Numbered from the stretch's first letter, positions 42,737-52,757 are shown. The stretch: 64,000 nucleotides of DNA from Streptomyces olivochromogenes (GCF_001514115.1 NZ_KQ948456.1:343043-407042); one strand, 5' to 3'. Notes: a model not told the origin generated them from the sequence alone. Numbers and translations: made by a program.

Positions 42737-43393
42737 CTACAGGTTGCTGAAGTCCGGGCCCTTCGTGCGGGTCCGCTTGATCTCGTAGAAGCCGGGGGTC
42801 GAGGCGACCAGCAGCGTGCCGTCCCACAGCCTGGCCGCGGCCTCGCCCTGCGGGGTGGGCGTGACGACCGGGCCGAAGAAGGCGATCTGCTCGCCGTCGT
42901 CGCCGGGGAGCGCGATCACCGGGGTGCCGACCTCCTGGCCGACCTTGTCGATGCCCTCCTTGTGGGAGGCGCGCAGCTCGGCGTCGAACTCGAAGTCCTC
43001 CTGGTCGGCGTAGTCGAGCAGGGAGGCCGGGAGGCCGACGTCCTCGAGCGCGCCCGCGATCGCCTCGATCGTCGCGCCCTCGCCCTGGTTGTGGATACGG
43101 GTGCCGAGCGCGGTGTAGAGCGGGCCGAGGACGTCCTCGCCGTGCTTCTGCCAGGCGGCGGTGACCACCCGGATCGGCTTCCAGGCCTTGGTGGCGAGCA
43201 TGTCCCGGTACTCCTCGGGCAGCTGGTCCAGCTTGTCCTCGTTAAGGACCGCGAGGCTCATGATGTGCCAGCGGACCTCGATGTCCCGGACCTTCTCCAC
43301 TTCCAGCACCCAGCGCGAGGTCATCCAGGCCCAGGGGCACAGCGGGTCGAACCAGAAATCTACGGGGGTCTTGGTGGAGACGGTCTCGGGCAT
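42737..43393 (-). CDS. DsbA-fold, mycothiol-nitroreductase (Rv2466c)-like protein
   Basis: 218 aa. N-terminus KTPVDFWFDPLCPWAWMTSR and the rest match actinobacterial Rv2466c-like thioredoxin-fold proteins, in which mycothiol reduces the active-site Cys. Here the motif reads CPWA instead of CPWC, leaving one Cys, so a monothiol mechanism would be needed. ATG 43393 follows GAGGAGAACC. Confidence 0.85.
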   Translation of the reverse strand: MPETVSTKTPVDFWFDPLCPWAWMTSRWVLEVEKVRDIEVRWHIMSLAVLNEDKLDQLPEEYRDMLATKAWKPIRVVTAAWQKHGEDVLGPLYTALGTRIHNQGEGATIEAIAGALEDVGLPASLLDYADQEDFEFDAELRASHKEGIDKVGQEVGTPVIALPGDDGEQIAFFGPVVTPTPQGEAAARLWDGTLLVASTPGFYEIKRTRTKGPDFSNL

Positions 43394-43598
43394 GGTTCTC
43401 CTCGGAAAGCGGTGTTTCCCGCAGCAACACCGGAGGCCGCTCGCCTCATTCCCGGGTGACACCACCTCGTTCCCGGGTGTCCCGCGTCAGGGGCACATGG
43501 CAGGATCGCTCCTGTCCAGCCGTGTCCGCCGTCGGATGCCGGACATCCGTTCCGCAGTACCCATGTCCATTCCGTGACGCCCCGAAGGAGTGCCGCCC

Positions 43599-46178
43599 GT
43601 GCCCGGTGAGAATCTGACCCGCGACGAGGCCCAGGAGCGGGCAGCGCTGCTGTCCGTGGACGGGTACGAGGTCTCCCTCGACCTGCGCTCCGCCCTGGGC
43701 GACATCGAGGCCGAGCCGCGCACGTTCCGCTCGGTGACCACGATCCGCTTCCGCTGCGCGGAGCCCGGCGCCGCGAGCTTCGCCGATCTGCTCGCACCGA
43801 GCGTCACCGCCGTGTCGCTCAACGGCAAGGACCTGGACCCCGGCGAGGTCTTCGACGGCTCCCGCATCCGCCTTGAGGACCTCCGGGCCGACAACGAGCT
43901 GGTCGTCGACGCGCAGTGCGCCTACTCCCGCACCGGCGAGGGCATGCACCGCTTCGTCGACCCCGAGGACGGCGAGGTCTACCTCTACACCCAGTACGAG
44001 CCCGCCGACTCCCGGCGCGTCTTCGCGAACTTCGAGCAGCCGGACCTCAAGGCCCCCTTCCGTTTCGAGGTGCGGGCCCCGCAGGGGTGGACGGTCTGGA
44101 GCAACGGCGTCGGTGAACTCGCCGACGGTGTGTGGAGGTTCGCCGAGACCAAGCCGATCTCCACGTACATCACCGCGTTCGTGGCGGGCCCGTACCACTA
44201 CGTCACGGACAGCTACACGCGCACCTTCGACGACGGTACGACGCTGGAGATCCCGCTCGGCGCGATGTGCCGCAAGGGGCTTGCGCCCCACTTCGACTCC
44301 GACGACGTGTTCCTGGTGACCAAGCAGGGGCTCGACTTCTTCCACGACCACTTCGACTTCCCCTACCCCTTCGGGAAGTACGACCAGGCGTTCGTGCCCG
44401 AGTACAACCTCGGCGCGATGGAGAACCCGGGGCTCGTCACCTTCCGCGAGGAGTTCATCTTCCGCGGCAAGGTGACGCAGGCGTCGTACGAGGGCCGGGC
44501 CAACGTCATCCTGCACGAGATGGCGCACATGTGGTTCGGCGACCTCGTCACCATGGAGTGGTGGGACGACCTGTGGCTCAAGGAGTCCTTCGCCGACTTC
44601 ATGGGCGCGTTCGCGCTGGTCGGGGCGACCCGCTTCGAGAACGGCTGGATCACCTTCGCCAACCGCCGCAAGGCCTGGGCGTACCGCGCCGACCAGCTGC
44701 CCTCCACCCACCCCATCACGGCCGACATCCGTGACCTCCAGGACGCCAAGCTCAACTTCGACGGGATCACGTACGCGAAGGGGGCGAGCGTGCTCAAGCA
44801 GCTCGTCGCGTACGTCGGCCAGGACGCGTTCCTGGAGGGCGCGCGCCGCTACTTCAAGCGGAACGCGTACGGCAACACGCGCCTCGGCGATCTGCTGTCG
44901 GCGCTGGAGGAGACCAGCGGGCGCGATCTGGCCGCCTGGTCGCGGGCATGGCTCCAGACGGCCGGGGTGAACTCCCTGACCCCGCAGGTGATCCTGAGCG
45001 CCGAGGGGCGCATCACGGAGCTGGCCGTGCTCCAGGAGGCCCCCGAGTCGCACCCCGAACTGCGCCCGCACCGTGTCGCGGTGGGCCTGTACCGGCGTGA
45101 GGACGTCAACGGCTCTTTGGTGCGGTACGCGCGCGCCGAGGTCGACGTCGTCGGCCCCCGTACGGTGGTCGAGGAGCTGGCCGGCGCGGACGCCCCCGAG
45201 CTGGTCCTCGTCAACGACGACGACCTCACGTACTGCAAGATCCGCTTCGACGAGAACTCGCTGGCCACGCTGCGCGAGAAGCTCGGCGACATCACCGACC
45301 CGCTCGCCCGCGCGCTGTGCTGGTCGGCGCTGTGGAACCTCACCCGGGACGCGCTGATGCCGGCCCGGGACTTCGTGGGCCTGGTGCTGCGCTTCGCGGG
45401 CCGCGAGTCCGACATCGGCGTCCTGCAGATGCTGCACGCCTGGGCACACTCGGCGCTCGTCCACTACGCGGCCCCCGACTGGCGTGCGGAGGGCGGCCGG
45501 CTGCTCGCCCAAGGCGCCCTGAAGGAGCTGCGGCTCGCCGAGCCCGGCAGCCAGCACCAGCTGACCTGGGCCCGTTTCTTCGCGACGGTCGCCTCCGATC
45601 AGGCCGATCTGCACCTGCTGCTGCACCTCCTCGAGGGCACCGCCAAGGTCGACGGCCTGGACGTCGACCAGGAGCTGCGCTGGGCGTTCCTGGAGCCGCT
45701 GGCCGCGCACGGCGTCGCCGACGATTCCCTGCTCGCGGCCGAACTGGCCCGCGACGACACGGCCTCCGGCAAGCGCCACCAGGTCCGCTGCCTCGCCGCC
45801 CGCCCCTCGGCGGCGGTCAAGGCCCAGGCCTGGGCGCAGGTCGTCGAGTCGGACGCGCTGTCCAACGCGCTGGTCGAGGCGACCATCGCGGGCGTCGCGC
45901 AGCCCTCCCAGCGGGAGCTGCTGGCTCCCTACGCCGCGAAGTACTTCGCGGCCATCGAGCGCGTCTGGGCCGAGCGGTCCATCCAGATCGGCATGGACGT
46001 GGTCAAGGGCCTGTTCCCGTCCCTGCGGGACTCCCAGGAGACCCTGGACGCGACGGACACCTGGCTCACCGCCCACGAGGACGCGGCACCGGCCCTGCGC
46101 CGTCTGGTCCTGGAGGCACGGGACGACCTGGCGCGCACCCTGCGGGGGCAGGCGTGCGACACGGCGGCGGGCTCGTAG
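43599..46178 (+). CDS. pepN: Aminopeptidase N (copy 1)
   Basis: 859-aa M1 zinc metallopeptidase. LGAMENPG exopeptidase motif near 270 and HEMAHMWFGD (zinc His306 and His310, Glu307) with the third ligand in WLKESFAD. An ERAP1-like C-terminal helical domain follows. Removes N-terminal residues from peptides in the cytoplasm. GTG 43599 is chosen by alignment with copy 2 (also GTG, MPG.NLTR.EAQ) and GAAGGAG 9 nt upstream. Confidence 0.95.
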   Translation: MPGENLTRDEAQERAALLSVDGYEVSLDLRSALGDIEAEPRTFRSVTTIRFRCAEPGAASFADLLAPSVTAVSLNGKDLDPGEVFDGSRIRLEDLRADNELVVDAQCAYSRTGEGMHRFVDPEDGEVYLYTQYEPADSRRVFANFEQPDLKAPFRFEVRAPQGWTVWSNGVGELADGVWRFAETKPISTYITAFVAGPYHYVTDSYTRTFDDGTTLEIPLGAMCRKGLAPHFDSDDVFLVTKQGLDFFHDHFDFPYPFGKYDQAFVPEYNLGAMENPGLVTFREEFIFRGKVTQASYEGRANVILHEMAHMWFGDLVTMEWWDDLWLKESFADFMGAFALVGATRFENGWITFANRRKAWAYRADQLPSTHPITADIRDLQDAKLNFDGITYAKGASVLKQLVAYVGQDAFLEGARRYFKRNAYGNTRLGDLLSALEETSGRDLAAWSRAWLQTAGVNSLTPQVILSAEGRITELAVLQEAPESHPELRPHRVAVGLYRREDVNGSLVRYARAEVDVVGPRTVVEELAGADAPELVLVNDDDLTYCKIRFDENSLATLREKLGDITDPLARALCWSALWNLTRDALMPARDFVGLVLRFAGRESDIGVLQMLHAWAHSALVHYAAPDWRAEGGRLLAQGALKELRLAEPGSQHQLTWARFFATVASDQADLHLLLHLLEGTAKVDGLDVDQELRWAFLEPLAAHGVADDSLLAAELARDDTASGKRHQVRCLAARPSAAVKAQAWAQVVESDALSNALVEATIAGVAQPSQRELLAPYAAKYFAAIERVWAERSIQIGMDVVKGLFPSLRDSQETLDATDTWLTAHEDAAPALRRLVLEARDDLARTLRGQACDTAAGS

Positions 46179-46197
46179 CGGGACCGGTCGGGAAGTG

Positions 46198-46238
46198 ACG
46201 GGGCTCCGGGCCGCCCGTGCGGCCGCCCGGAGCCCCGT
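46198..46238 (+). terminator. Terminator after pepN copy 1
   Basis: 14-bp arms 46198-46211 and 46225-46238 with an inner GCC/GGC pair. Confidence 0.82.
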
Positions 46239-46390
46239 TACCGAACCCGCGCACCGGGCCCCGTAACCCCGATCCGGACCAGCGCCTTTCGGCAGTCGAA
46301 CGCCCGTACTTTAGGACGAGCTTGTCCGGATTTGTCGACGGGCGTGTAACAGCGGTTAGGGGACGGATCGGGCGCGGGAAACCCCCGGTC

Positions 46391-47455
46391 ATGAACCACA
46401 ACACCCCACTGTCCCCCCGCCCCCTCCGTCACCTGTCCCACACGCAGCGGCGGGTCCTGACCGCCGCCCAGCTGCGCACCCACGGCGTCACGGCCGCCGA
46501 CACCGCCGAGCAGTGCCGGCCGGGCGGCCCCTGGCAGCAGATCCTCCCCGGCGTCTTCCTCCTCCACCCGGGGCCGCCCACCTCCGAGGAACGCCTGCAC
46601 GCCGTCCTGCTGTTCGCGGGCCGCACCCCCGTAAGTGAGTCGGCGCCGGGCATCCCCGTCCAGCCGGGCGCCGAGGAGCCGCACGCCCCGCGCCCGTACA
46701 CGGACGCGCTGATCACGGGCCTGGCGGCGCTGACCCTGCACGGGTTCACCTCGGCGCCCCCGCTGACCTCGCTCGACAAGATCGACGTCCTGGTCCACCG
46801 GCTGCGCCGGCTGCGCTCGCACGGCTGCGCCCACATCGTCCGTACACCTTCGCTGCCCGCCCCCTCGTACCTCACGGGTGTCCCGGTCGCCCCGGTGCCG
46901 CGCGCCCTCGCCGACGCGGTGGCGGAGTTGTCGGACGCGGGCGCGGTACGGCGGCTGCTGACGGAGGCGGTGCGCGCCGGGCACTGCGAACCGGCCGCGG
47001 TGGTGCGTGAGTTGACGCAGGCACGGCTGCTGAGCCGGCCGCACGTGGTGGACGCGGTGGACTCGCTGCTGGCGGAGGGCCGGGCGATCGCGGAGGACCG
47101 GCTCTACCGGATGGTGCGGGAGTACGGCCTGCCCGATCCGGTCTGGAACGTCGACCTGCGCCTGCCGGGCGGGCCCCACCTGGGCGGCCTCGACGCGTAC
47201 TGGCCCGAGCAGGCGGTGGCCCTGGAGCTGGACACCCGGGCGCCCCGGCCCGGACATCGGCAGGAAGACGACGCCCTCTGGTCGGAGTACGCCCGCAAGC
47301 GCGAGCACCTTGAGCGGCTGGGCATCACGGTCGTCCACGTCACCCCGCGCAAGCTGCGCACCGCGATGGAGCAGCAGGCGGCGGTGGTCCGCACCGCGCT
47401 GATGGCGGCGAACGACCGGGATCCGGCGGCGTATGTCGTGGTCCTGCCCCGGTAG
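46391..47455 (+). CDS. AbiEi-like N-terminus plus DUF559/Vsr-like C-terminus protein
   Basis: 354 aa. N-terminal region (about 20-70) resembles AbiEi antitoxin winged helices (LTAAQLRTHGVTAADTAEQC...ILPGVFLL). The C-terminal region (about 255-350) has DLRLPGG...GGLDAYWPEQAVALELD, the Asp/Glu-containing core of DUF559/PD-(D/E)XK nuclease folds, and VVHVTPRKLR. Common in Streptomyces as single genes without a toxin. Function not demonstrated. Confidence 0.65.
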   Translation: MNHNTPLSPRPLRHLSHTQRRVLTAAQLRTHGVTAADTAEQCRPGGPWQQILPGVFLLHPGPPTSEERLHAVLLFAGRTPVSESAPGIPVQPGAEEPHAPRPYTDALITGLAALTLHGFTSAPPLTSLDKIDVLVHRLRRLRSHGCAHIVRTPSLPAPSYLTGVPVAPVPRALADAVAELSDAGAVRRLLTEAVRAGHCEPAAVVRELTQARLLSRPHVVDAVDSLLAEGRAIAEDRLYRMVREYGLPDPVWNVDLRLPGGPHLGGLDAYWPEQAVALELDTRAPRPGHRQEDDALWSEYARKREHLERLGITVVHVTPRKLRTAMEQQAAVVRTALMAANDRDPAAYVVVLPR

Positions 47456-47484
47456 TGACGGACCGGGGCGGTACCAGGAGGGGA

Positions 47485-47520
47485 GAGGAGGGGCCGCCGG
47501 TGATCCGGCGGCCCCTCCTC
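47485..47520. terminator. Bidirectional 16-bp stem terminator
   Basis: Arms 47485-47500 and 47505-47520, loop TGAT, between convergent genes. Confidence 0.9.
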
Positions 47521-47580
47521 GTGCGTGCGCCCGCGGGGAGCCTCGGGCCCGGACCTGTGTCAAGGAGGCCGTTCAGGGGC

Positions 47581-48720
47581 CTACTTGCCGCAGAACTCCC
47601 CCTCGATCACCGCATCGCTGTCCCCCGACCAGTCCCCGTTGAAGTTGAAGGCCAGGGAGTGGCGGCCGTCCGCCGTCGTCACGGCGGAGGACGTCGAGCC
47701 GTGGATGCCGCCGTCGTGGCCCCACACATGAACCCCGCAGCCGAGCTTGCGGTCGATGAGACCCAGGCCGTAGCGGGCGCCCGGGATCTCGTCGGCCTTC
47801 ACCGTGGTCTTCATCTCCTTCAGCTGCTTCGGCGGAAGGAGCCGGCCGCCCAGCAGGGCCGAGTAGAAGCGGTTCAGGTCGGCGGAGTCGGAGATCATCT
47901 CCCCGGCGGAGGAGGCCAGGGAGGGGTTGAGCCGCGTCACGTCGTACGTCGGGCCCGTCGTCGCCCGGGACAGTTTCGAGTACGCGTGGCCGCTGGGCCG
48001 TGGGAGCGTCGTCCTGGTGCCGGGGACGGAGGTGGCGCGCAGGCCGAGCGGTTCGATGACGCGGCGGCGGATCTCCGCGGCGTAGGAGTGGCCGGTGACC
48101 TTCTCGATCACCATGCCGGCCAGCACGTAGTTGGTGTTGGAGTAGCTCCAGGACGTGCCCGGCGCGAAGAGCGGTTCGTGGGTCATCGCGATGGCCACGA
48201 GCTGCTCGGGGGTCTTCGTGTCGTAGCGGTGTTCGAGAAAGCCGTCCTTCAGGAAGTACGTGCGGGCGAAGTCGTCGTCCGCCGTGTAGTTGAAGATGCC
48301 GCTGGTGTGGTTGAGGAGCTGACGGACGGTGATCCGGCGTCCGTCGTGGCCATGGCCCCGGACCACGCCCGGGAGCCACTTCTCCACCTTGTCGTCCAGC
48401 GACAGCCGGCGCTCCGCCTCCAGTTGCAACAGCACCGTCGACACGAACGTCTTCGTGATGCTGCCCACGCGGTAGTGGTCGGCCGTGCCGCGCGGCGCGA
48501 GCGTCCGCACGTCGCCCACGCCCGCCGTGGCCGACCACGTGCCGCCGGTGTCCCGCGCCGTCGCCGTCACGCCCGGCACGCCGTCCTTCACCGCGGCGTC
48601 CATGGCGGCGCGGGTCGCGCCGTGGTGGCCGGCCCCGGCGGGAGCCGCCACCGCGGGCCCCGCCAGTGCGGCCGCGAGCGCCACCGCCGTCGCCGCCACC
48701 AGTCCCGTACGCACTGACAT
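47581..48720 (-). CDS. Secreted serine hydrolase (DD-carboxypeptidase/beta-lactamase class C fold)
   Basis: 379 aa. Sec signal peptide (MSVRTGLVAATAVALAAALA...AAPAGA). Active site Ser-x-x-Lys in GSITKTF, Tyr-x-Asn in WSYSNTNY and HxG-type HDGG. Streptomyces R61-like DD-peptidase or esterase family. Acts outside the cell on peptidoglycan or other substrates. Confidence 0.88.
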   Translation of the reverse strand: MSVRTGLVAATAVALAAALAGPAVAAPAGAGHHGATRAAMDAAVKDGVPGVTATARDTGGTWSATAGVGDVRTLAPRGTADHYRVGSITKTFVSTVLLQLEAERRLSLDDKVEKWLPGVVRGHGHDGRRITVRQLLNHTSGIFNYTADDDFARTYFLKDGFLEHRYDTKTPEQLVAIAMTHEPLFAPGTSWSYSNTNYVLAGMVIEKVTGHSYAAEIRRRVIEPLGLRATSVPGTRTTLPRPSGHAYSKLSRATTGPTYDVTRLNPSLASSAGEMISDSADLNRFYSALLGGRLLPPKQLKEMKTTVKADEIPGARYGLGLIDRKLGCGVHVWGHDGGIHGSTSSAVTTADGRHSLAFNFNGDWSGDSDAVIEGEFCGK

Positions 48721-48834
48721 GTCGTTCCCCCTTCACCGGTGAACCCTGGTCGGGGGGAGGGACTCGGCGGACCGATGTGAAGGTTGCCCGCCTGTACGCC
48801 AGTTGAGTGGGTTTCGGCCGTTCTTCGGGCTTCC

Positions 48835-50625
48835 TCAGGCCTTCTTCAGTACGAGCTCCGTGTTGCGGTCCCGCGAGGCGCCGGCCAGTTCGGTGCTGCG
48901 GCCCGGGGCGTTGAAGGCGAGCTCGCGGTAGAGGGCCGCGAGGCCGGTCTGGCTGAGGTCGGAGAAGTCCGTGCGGTGCGGGGCCGCGGACTCGATGAGG
49001 GTGGTGAAGAGGGAGAGCGTGCCGTCCTTGTTGTCGACGACCTCGATGATGCGGGCGAGGTGCGGGAAGTCGACGTGGGAGGCGGTGTTGATCTCCCAGA
49101 AGGAGCCGTGGTTCGGCGCGGAGTGCGCGATGATCTCGTTCTTGTGGGTGTGGCCGTTCACCCAGGCCAGCACGTTGCGGTGCTTGGCGAGCGTGGCGAC
49201 CACGTCCTCGCCGCCGTGGCGCTTGTCGGTCGGGTGCGCGGGGTCGGTGCGGCGGTTGGTCATCGACTTGCTGGTGTGGTGGCTGAAGACGATGGCGTAC
49301 GAGTCCTTGTTGTCGCTCAGCGTCTTGTCCAGCCAGCGCAGCTGGGTCGTCCCGATGGAGCCCATGTAGTGGCCGCCCGGGTCGGTGGTGTCGATGCTGA
49401 TGCCGATGATGTCGTCGGAGATGCGGAAGGCGTAGTACTGGGTGCCCGCGGTGAGGTTGGCCTGTGAGTAGCCGTGGCCGATCGGGCCGGGGCCGGTGTG
49501 CGCGGGGTCGAGGTGCGCCTTGAGGTACTCGGCGGGCGTGAAGGGGGCGCGCGACTCGTCGGGGGTGACCGAGCGCAGCTGCCGCGCGTGCGTCTTGAGG
49601 AGGTCCCTGAGCTGGAGGCCCTTGGGGTCCTTGTCGTTCTTGATGGCGGCGCGCAGGGCGACGCTCGCCGAGGCGGGCAGCGTCATCAGCTTCTTGCCGC
49701 CGACGGCGAACTCGGCGAGGAAGGAGTCCCCGTGCCGGTAGCAGCCCAGCGGCAGCGCGTCGTGGTTGCCGACCGTGGAGTACCAGGGCAGGCCGAGGCC
49801 GGGGCTGCGCAGCTCACGGATGGCGGCCGCGAGGAAGCCGTGCAGGTGCGGGAAGCCGCGCTGCTTGTCGGCGTCGCGCAGGGCCGCGTCCGGCTGCCAG
49901 TACAGCTTGAGGCCGCTGTTCTGGACGCCCTCGTAGTGGCGCGGGTCGCCGCTGTTGGGGCTGATCCGGCCGCCGCTCATGACCTTCAGGAACCAGTCCA
50001 GCTCCGTCTTGGAGTTGTTGTCCGTGTTGTCCCCGGTGGTCATGACGAAGTGCAGCGGGGAGCCGGTGACGGGGGCGCCCCGCAGCGCGTTGACCCGCTC
50101 GACGAGCGAGACGGCGCCGGCCACGGTCAGCGACTCGTGCGGACGCCAGGCGTTCGCGGCGCCGGTGCGCAGGTACTCGAGCCGCAGCGGGTGCTGGACG
50201 TCGATCAGGTGCAGGTCGGTGAACTGCACGAACGCGGCGAGCGCGGTGCGCCGGTCGGCCCGGCCCGACTTGGCCGCGGCCAGGTCGCCGCGAACGACCC
50301 GCTTCCAGGCGGGGCCGTCCCCGAGCCGCCGGTAGTCGCCCGAGCCGGAGCGCGGCGCGGCCACGCTCTCCAGGGTGGTGCCGCGCTCGTAGGGAGCGAG
50401 GGGGGCGGCGGGCGCCATGGGGGTCCCCCCGCTCGAGCGAAGCCGAGAGTGGGGGAGTGACACGGCGACGGCGGACTCACCGGTGCCGGTGGTGGCGGCG
50501 TGCGCCTCGGAGTCGGGCCGCAGGGCGTAGCCGATGCCCGCGGAGAGGGTCACCGCCCCGGTGGCGGCGAGCAGGGTACGGCGGTTCATGGCGGCGGAAG
50601 TGGCGACAGAGCGTATGCGCGACAT
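48835..50625 (-). CDS. Tat-exported metallophosphoesterase (TIGR03767 type)
   Basis: 596 aa. Tat signal MNRRTLLAATGAVTLSAG with RR. Metal motifs FTDLHLID (D-x-H), TTGDNTDN (G-D-x-x-D), VGNHDAL, FSHHTSKS and NGHTHKNE. Likely extracellular phosphodiesterase or phosphatase of unknown substrate. ATG 50625 is preceded by GGGGAGA. Confidence 0.9.
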   Translation of the reverse strand: MSRIRSVATSAAMNRRTLLAATGAVTLSAGIGYALRPDSEAHAATTGTGESAVAVSLPHSRLRSSGGTPMAPAAPLAPYERGTTLESVAAPRSGSGDYRRLGDGPAWKRVVRGDLAAAKSGRADRRTALAAFVQFTDLHLIDVQHPLRLEYLRTGAANAWRPHESLTVAGAVSLVERVNALRGAPVTGSPLHFVMTTGDNTDNNSKTELDWFLKVMSGGRISPNSGDPRHYEGVQNSGLKLYWQPDAALRDADKQRGFPHLHGFLAAAIRELRSPGLGLPWYSTVGNHDALPLGCYRHGDSFLAEFAVGGKKLMTLPASASVALRAAIKNDKDPKGLQLRDLLKTHARQLRSVTPDESRAPFTPAEYLKAHLDPAHTGPGPIGHGYSQANLTAGTQYYAFRISDDIIGISIDTTDPGGHYMGSIGTTQLRWLDKTLSDNKDSYAIVFSHHTSKSMTNRRTDPAHPTDKRHGGEDVVATLAKHRNVLAWVNGHTHKNEIIAHSAPNHGSFWEINTASHVDFPHLARIIEVVDNKDGTLSLFTTLIESAAPHRTDFSDLSQTGLAALYRELAFNAPGRSTELAGASRDRNTELVLKKA

Positions 50626-50897
50626 GGCGCGATCTCCCCGAGTGCGAACGCGTCGGCAGTGGTCGCGGGGGGCTCGTTGCGGTAACTCCCCGCTCATACT
50701 GGATCGTTGGCACCGGGGGTGACCTGGACGTTAACGAGGCGGCAACGGCCGACGCCGATCACCGTACGTGGATCTTGGAACACCCTGCGCGTCCACGACC
50801 CCTCTCCGAACGGCCGGGACGCGGTCACTCCGTGTTCATTTTCCGGGGTAGGGGACCAGTTCCCCGCCACCGCTCCCCCGCGGCTGCTCCCCGGCGT

Positions 50898-51362
50898 CTA
50901 CTCCCCCGCCTCTTCGGAGCCGACGCGGCCGAGGGGCGGCCGTTCCCGCCACAGCCGCAGTCCGACGTCGACCAGCGCGACCCGGTCGAGGGCGGGTACC
51001 TCGTCGAGCGGGTGCCAGGCCGCCATGTCGGTGGAGCCGTTCGTCTCGTGGCGCAGTTCGCCGCCGGTCACGCGGGCCTCGTAGACGATCCGCAGGGCGT
51101 GGAAGTCGTTGGGCGAGCCGAGTCGGCGCGGGTGCGAACGCAGTACGGAGTCGACGCCGAGCAGCGCGAGGGGCTCGACGGCGTAGCCCGTCTCCTCCTC
51201 GGCCTCGCGGATGACCGTGTCGTAGGGGTCCTCGCCGTGGTCCATGCCGCCGCCGGGCAGGGTCCACCGCCTGCTTCCGTCACCCGCGACCCAGCGGGCC
51301 AGCAGCATCCGCCCGTCCCGCACGCATACGGCGTAGGCCGCCACCCGCAACTGCTTCGGCAT
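50898..51362 (-). CDS. NUDIX hydrolase
   Basis: 154 aa. The Nudix box is GGGMDHGEDPYDTVIREAEE with ETGY following. Hydrolyses nucleoside diphosphate derivatives linked to another moiety; substrate unknown. Confidence 0.9.
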   Translation of the reverse strand: MPKQLRVAAYAVCVRDGRMLLARWVAGDGSRRWTLPGGGMDHGEDPYDTVIREAEEETGYAVEPLALLGVDSVLRSHPRRLGSPNDFHALRIVYEARVTGGELRHETNGSTDMAAWHPLDEVPALDRVALVDVGLRLWRERPPLGRVGSEEAGE

Positions 51363-51398
51363 GCCCAGACGTTACGACACGGGGGCTCGGCAAGTCGC

Positions 51399-52280
51399 CT
51401 ACGGCAGGGACGGGTTGGCCGGTGAGTACTCCGGCGGCGACCAGCGGATCGGGCTGGCGGCAGGTGTCTCAACGACCTCGGTGGCGGTGAAGCCGACCAT
51501 GCGCTCCCCGTCGGCCGCGTATTCCGTGCGTGCCGTGCCCGTCAGTTGCAGCACCGTCCCCGCCGCCCAGTCCAGGAAGAGCAGCCCCGCTCGCGGGTCC
51601 GTCTCCAGGTTGCCGAGGGTCAGGAACATGGAGTTGCCGGGGTAGTCGCGCCAACGCAGCTCGTGCGGTGAGGTGACGTGGACGAAACCGGGGTTGCCGC
51701 CCCGGTGGCTGGCGTCGGCGCCGTGCGCGTGGACGGTGGCCAGGAAGAAGGTGTCGGCGGACTCGACGAACCGCCGCTGCCCTGGCGAGAGTTCGGCGGA
51801 CCGGCGGGGGGTGCCGGGCGGACGCTCGGCCTTCTCGTACGACTCCCTCTTCTGCAGGTACTTCGGGCAGTTGGAGAAGACCTGGTCGGCCTCGACGGCG
51901 AAGCCGCGGGGGGTCGGGCGGGCCCGGCCGTTGAGGCGCATGCGGCGGCGGGTGCGCGGGTCGAGCGCGATCGTGCCGACGGAGGTGCCCGGGGTGGCGA
52001 GCGCCCGCGCCAGTGGGTCGCTCCCGCGCAGACCGCCGCCCGTGACCGAGATCTGCCGGACACCCGTCGCCCGTACGAACCCGGGCTCGCCGGTGAGCAG
52101 CGAGGCCCACACCGCTCCGCCCACCGGGTCGGCCGCGCCCAGCACCAGCATCGGCTGGAGTTCGAGGAAGGCGGCGGCCACGGGGCGGATGCCCTGTCCG
52201 ACGGACCGCCCCACATGGTCGGCGACCTCGCGCACACCCACCCGTTCCTGTACGGCCCGCGAGCCGCGGTGGTACGTCAT
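51399..52280 (-). CDS. Pyridoxamine 5'-phosphate oxidase-like flavin-binding protein
   Basis: 293 aa. PNPOx-like split-barrel region in the C-terminal half (FFLATVHAHG...GNPGFVHV...DYPGNSMFLTLGNLETDP..GLLFLDW), with an extra N-terminal domain of about 140 residues. Probable FMN or F420-binding oxidoreductase. No adjacent partner explains its substrate. Confidence 0.8.
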   Translation of the reverse strand: MTYHRGSRAVQERVGVREVADHVGRSVGQGIRPVAAAFLELQPMLVLGAADPVGGAVWASLLTGEPGFVRATGVRQISVTGGGLRGSDPLARALATPGTSVGTIALDPRTRRRMRLNGRARPTPRGFAVEADQVFSNCPKYLQKRESYEKAERPPGTPRRSAELSPGQRRFVESADTFFLATVHAHGADASHRGGNPGFVHVTSPHELRWRDYPGNSMFLTLGNLETDPRAGLLFLDWAAGTVLQLTGTARTEYAADGERMVGFTATEVVETPAASPIRWSPPEYSPANPSLP

Positions 52281-52304
52281 GACGCGCTCCGCTCTCCACA
52301 GCCC

Positions 52305-52757
52305 CTAGAAGAAACCGCAGGTGGGGGCGGTGGCGGACGGCACCGGGGCGCCCTGTGCCCCGCTCGGCGCGTAGATCTCGAGGCGGGTGCCGTCGGGGTC
52401 GTGGAAGAAGATGCCGCCGGACGCCGAGCCCTCACGGTGGGCGACCACGCCCTCGTACGCGAACTCGACGCCGTAGTCGCGCAGGGCCGTCTCGTACTCC
52501 CTGACCCGGTCGGCCGAGTCCACTTCGAGGGCGAGGTGGTGCAGGCCGGCGCGGGTCTTGTCGTACGAGCCCTGCGCCTGCTGCCAGAGGGTGAGCACCG
52601 GGCGGCCGTCTCCGGCGAGGGAGCCGAGGAACGCGTACCGCCGCTCCTCCTCCTTGCCCTCGCCGATCACTCCGAAGCCGAGGACGTCGCGGTAGAAGGC
52701 GAGCGAGCGGTCGAGGTCGGTGACGTTCAGGCCGATGTGGCCGGTGCGCAAGGTCAT
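52305..52757 (-). CDS. VOC (glyoxalase/dioxygenase-fold) protein
   Basis: 150 aa with paired beta-alpha-beta-beta modules: TGHIGLNVTDLDRSLAFYRD, HLALEV and GIFFHDPDGTRLEIYAP, with metal-ligand His and Glu positions present. Divergent from the CGNR regulator, sharing its promoter region. Confidence 0.87.
   Translation of the reverse strand: MTLRTGHIGLNVTDLDRSLAFYRDVLGFGVIGEGKEEERRYAFLGSLAGDGRPVLTLWQQAQGSYDKTRAGLHHLALEVDSADRVREYETALRDYGVEFAYEGVVAHREGSASGGIFFHDPDGTRLEIYAPSGAQGAPVPSATAPTCGFF

Noticed and set aside
43446..46076. 876-codon minus-strand frame opposite pepN copy 1
   Set aside because: Antisense shadow of a strongly coding gene.
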